A DNA stretch of 7,251 nucleotides from an uncultured Phycisphaerae bacterium (lineage in GTDB: Bacteria > Planctomycetota > Phycisphaerae > Phycisphaerales > SM1A02), in assembly GCA_913046275.1 (NCBI GenBank), contig CAJWSE010000052.1, positions 1-7,251 of the forward strand, read 5' to 3'. Shown here one piece after another: positions 6,406 to 7,251 of the stretch; position 1 is the first letter of the stretch, and each line of letters starts with the position of its first letter. The notes below the pieces were generated by a model. The model made no database searches, was not told the DNA's origin, and saw only the letters and a program-made list of their open reading frames with translations. The translations under genes and the position numbers were made by a program.

Positions 6406-6966
6406 CTATTGCATCGTCATCATTACTGAAAGTATATTTTTGTTTTGTTTTATTGAATCTATATCCGCCATCGCCGGAATACCACTCAATTGAATCCTTG
6501 CACACGCTGCGAACTCCCCTTCATACAGGGTGTTTTCCATTTCTTCAACATTAATTCCACTCTGACTCAAAATCTGGAAGACATGAGCAAGAACTCCTGG
6601 AAGATTTTTATGCCGAACTGCTAATAGTGCATCAACAGTAGGTTCAACTGCGAGATTTACGCAATTCAATACCGCTCCTTCCCGAATGAACGTAGAGAGT
6701 ATATGCACCGCTTCTTCTGCAATTGCTTCTTGCGCCTGGTCCGTTGAAGCACCAACATGATGTGTGCCATACACCCCTTCGTGCGAAATGACCTCCCCAC
6801 TAAATACTGATGCGCCTGAACTCGGCTCATCTTCATATACATCAAGACCTGCGCGGATATTCTTCCTGTGTACTGCTTGGGAGAGCGCCTTTTCGTCAAC
6901 GACTTGCCCTCGAGAAGTATTGATAAAAATAGCGCCATCTTTCATGGAATCAAAAAAAGTTCCTAA
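6406..6966 (-). CDS. serA: D-3-phosphoglycerate dehydrogenase, C-terminal part (5' end lost at contig join)
   Basis: SerA (EC 1.1.1.95) oxidises 3-phosphoglycerate to 3-phosphohydroxypyruvate with NAD, the first step of serine synthesis. Only about 187 C-terminal residues are present. MKDGAIFINTSRGQVVDE includes the substrate Arg of the SRG motif, GLDVYEDEP the catalytic Glu, and GTHHVGAST the catalytic His, replacing the usual TPHIGxST. An ACT domain follows at the C-terminus (RHKNLPGVLAHVFQILSQSGINVEEMEN), the serine-sensing regulatory module. The distance from MKDG to the end fits the short ACT-only form of about 400 residues, not the longer form with an extra ASB domain. The Met at 6945 is internal: the family continues upstream, and plausible SerA residues (LGTFFDS) reach about 6966 before homology is lost. 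The N-terminal half, including the Rossmann GxGxxG, is absent. serC follows 12 bp downstream. Confidence 0.9.
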   Translation of the reverse strand, partial: LGTFFDSMKDGAIFINTSRGQVVDEKALSQAVHRKNIRAGLDVYEDEPSSGASVFSGEVISHEGVYGTHHVGASTDQAQEAIAEEAVHILSTFIREGAVLNCVNLAVEPTVDALLAVRHKNLPGVLAHVFQILSQSGINVEEMENTLYEGEFAACARIQLSGIPAMADIDSIKQNKNILSVMMTMQ

Positions 6967-6990
6967 AGAATCTTCTAGACAGATATCATC
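6950..6990. other. Probable chimeric junction between two genomes
   Basis: On the left is serA on the minus strand, cut in mid-protein. On the right is a plus-strand frame that also starts in mid-protein and belongs to a different lineage. GC falls from about 50% (6781-6900) to about 26% (6961-7251) by hand count, and codon choice shifts to A/T-ending codons at the same place. There is no repeat, transposase or attachment-like site. Two genes both lacking their N-terminal halves, joined head to head, are best explained as an assembly misjoin. The exact base cannot be fixed. Confidence 0.75.
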
Positions 6991-7249
6991 TATTTCTCAA
7001 GAAATCGTTTTAACCAATAAACTAGAAGATTTTGAAAAATTAATAAATGAACATGAACAAATAACAAAGAGAATTTTAAAAAAGAAAACTATTAAAGATG
7101 AACTTTTCTCTGATTTCAATGGTTCAATTAAAAGTCTAGGAGCTTGGGGTGGAGATTTCATTTTAGCTACAGGAAATCGAAACAATCAAAATTATTTTTA
7201 CCAGAAGGGTTTCAAAACAATTTTTAACTACTCAGAAATAATAATTTAG
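6950..7249 (+). CDS. GYDIA-type GHMP kinase family protein, C-terminal fragment (Flavobacteriia-like)
   Basis: About 99 C-terminal residues end at a TAG at 7247-7249. The segment SDFNGSIKSLGAWGGDFILATGN followed by YFYQKGFKTIFNYSEIII matches the conserved C-terminal block of the GHMP-superfamily kinases of Bacteroidota known as the GYDIA family, in which SLGAWGGDF is the GHMP motif 3 region. Upstream is a lysine- and glutamate-rich helical stretch (LEDFEKLINEHEQITKRIL), also typical. The ATP-binding and N-terminal GHMP motifs are missing because the sequence begins at the junction. The substrate of this family is not known to me; relatives phosphorylate mevalonate-like or sugar compounds. The frame continues back to 6764, but 6764-6945 is the antisense of serA and is not part of the gene. 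The right edge holds only two bases after the stop. Confidence 0.8.
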   Translation, partial: SKKVPKESSRQISSISQEIVLTNKLEDFEKLINEHEQITKRILKKKTIKDELFSDFNGSIKSLGAWGGDFILATGNRNNQNYFYQKGFKTIFNYSEIII

Positions 7250-7251
7250 TA

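Noticed and set aside
6950..6990. Insertion sequence, integron or phage attachment site at the serA break
   Set aside because: No terminal inverted repeats, target duplications, integrase or transposase are seen, and both neighbouring genes are cut in mid-domain.
6764..7249. A single 161-residue plus-strand gene
   Set aside because: Its first 60 or so residues are the antisense of conserved serA sequence; only the part after ~6950 shows family conservation. The frame is continuous by chance across the junction.
1..7251. CRISPR array, tRNA, rRNA
   Set aside because: No regularly spaced repeats and no tRNA- or rRNA-like conserved segments were seen on either strand.

Overview
The window looks like a piece of a marine-type metagenomic assembly. 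Positions 1 to about 6950 read as one bacterial genome of moderate to low GC. The class III prepilin with its long alanine-rich tail, the pil gene order, the DUF1015 gene beside serC-serA, and the wording of the SerC and pilin sequences suggest Planctomycetota, probably a Phycisphaerae relative. This is a recognition judgement, not a search result. The last ~290 bases are much more AT-rich (about 26% GC by hand count, against about 50% in the adjoining serA part). They encode the C-terminal end of a GHMP-kinase-like protein typical of Flavobacteriia. The two parts meet inside two broken genes, so the right end is most likely a chimeric assembly join.

Left part (1-3786, all minus strand): a pilus / type II secretion-like assembly locus. 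In transcription order it holds a major-pilin-like GspG/PilA prepilin, a stem-loop, a GspH/FimT-like minor prepilin, PilM, PilN, PilO, and a membrane-anchored protein in the usual PilP position that runs off the window. Start and stop codons of gspH/pilM/pilN/pilO overlap as ATGA, which implies translational coupling. PilM-PilN-PilO would form the inner-membrane platform that aligns the pilus machine, and the two prepilins would be fibre subunits. The ATPase, the platform protein PilC/GspF, the prepilin peptidase and the secretin are not in the window.

Middle (3787-4069): a 283-bp divergent intergenic region. Two perfect stem-loops lie in the gspG 5' leader, one ending just before its ribosome binding site. 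No known riboswitch class could be assigned.

Right part (4070-6966): a complete DUF1015 (COG4198) gene on the plus strand meets serC on the minus strand tail-to-tail, with a 4-bp overlap. serC follows a 5'-truncated serA, so serA-serC is an operon for the phosphorylated serine pathway (3-phosphoglycerate to 3-phosphohydroxypyruvate to phosphoserine). No phosphoserine phosphatase is visible. DUF1015 carries an ADGHHR element reminiscent of ParB/SerK-type proteins and may be a serine/phosphoserine-linked enzyme, which is the most interesting functional hypothesis here.
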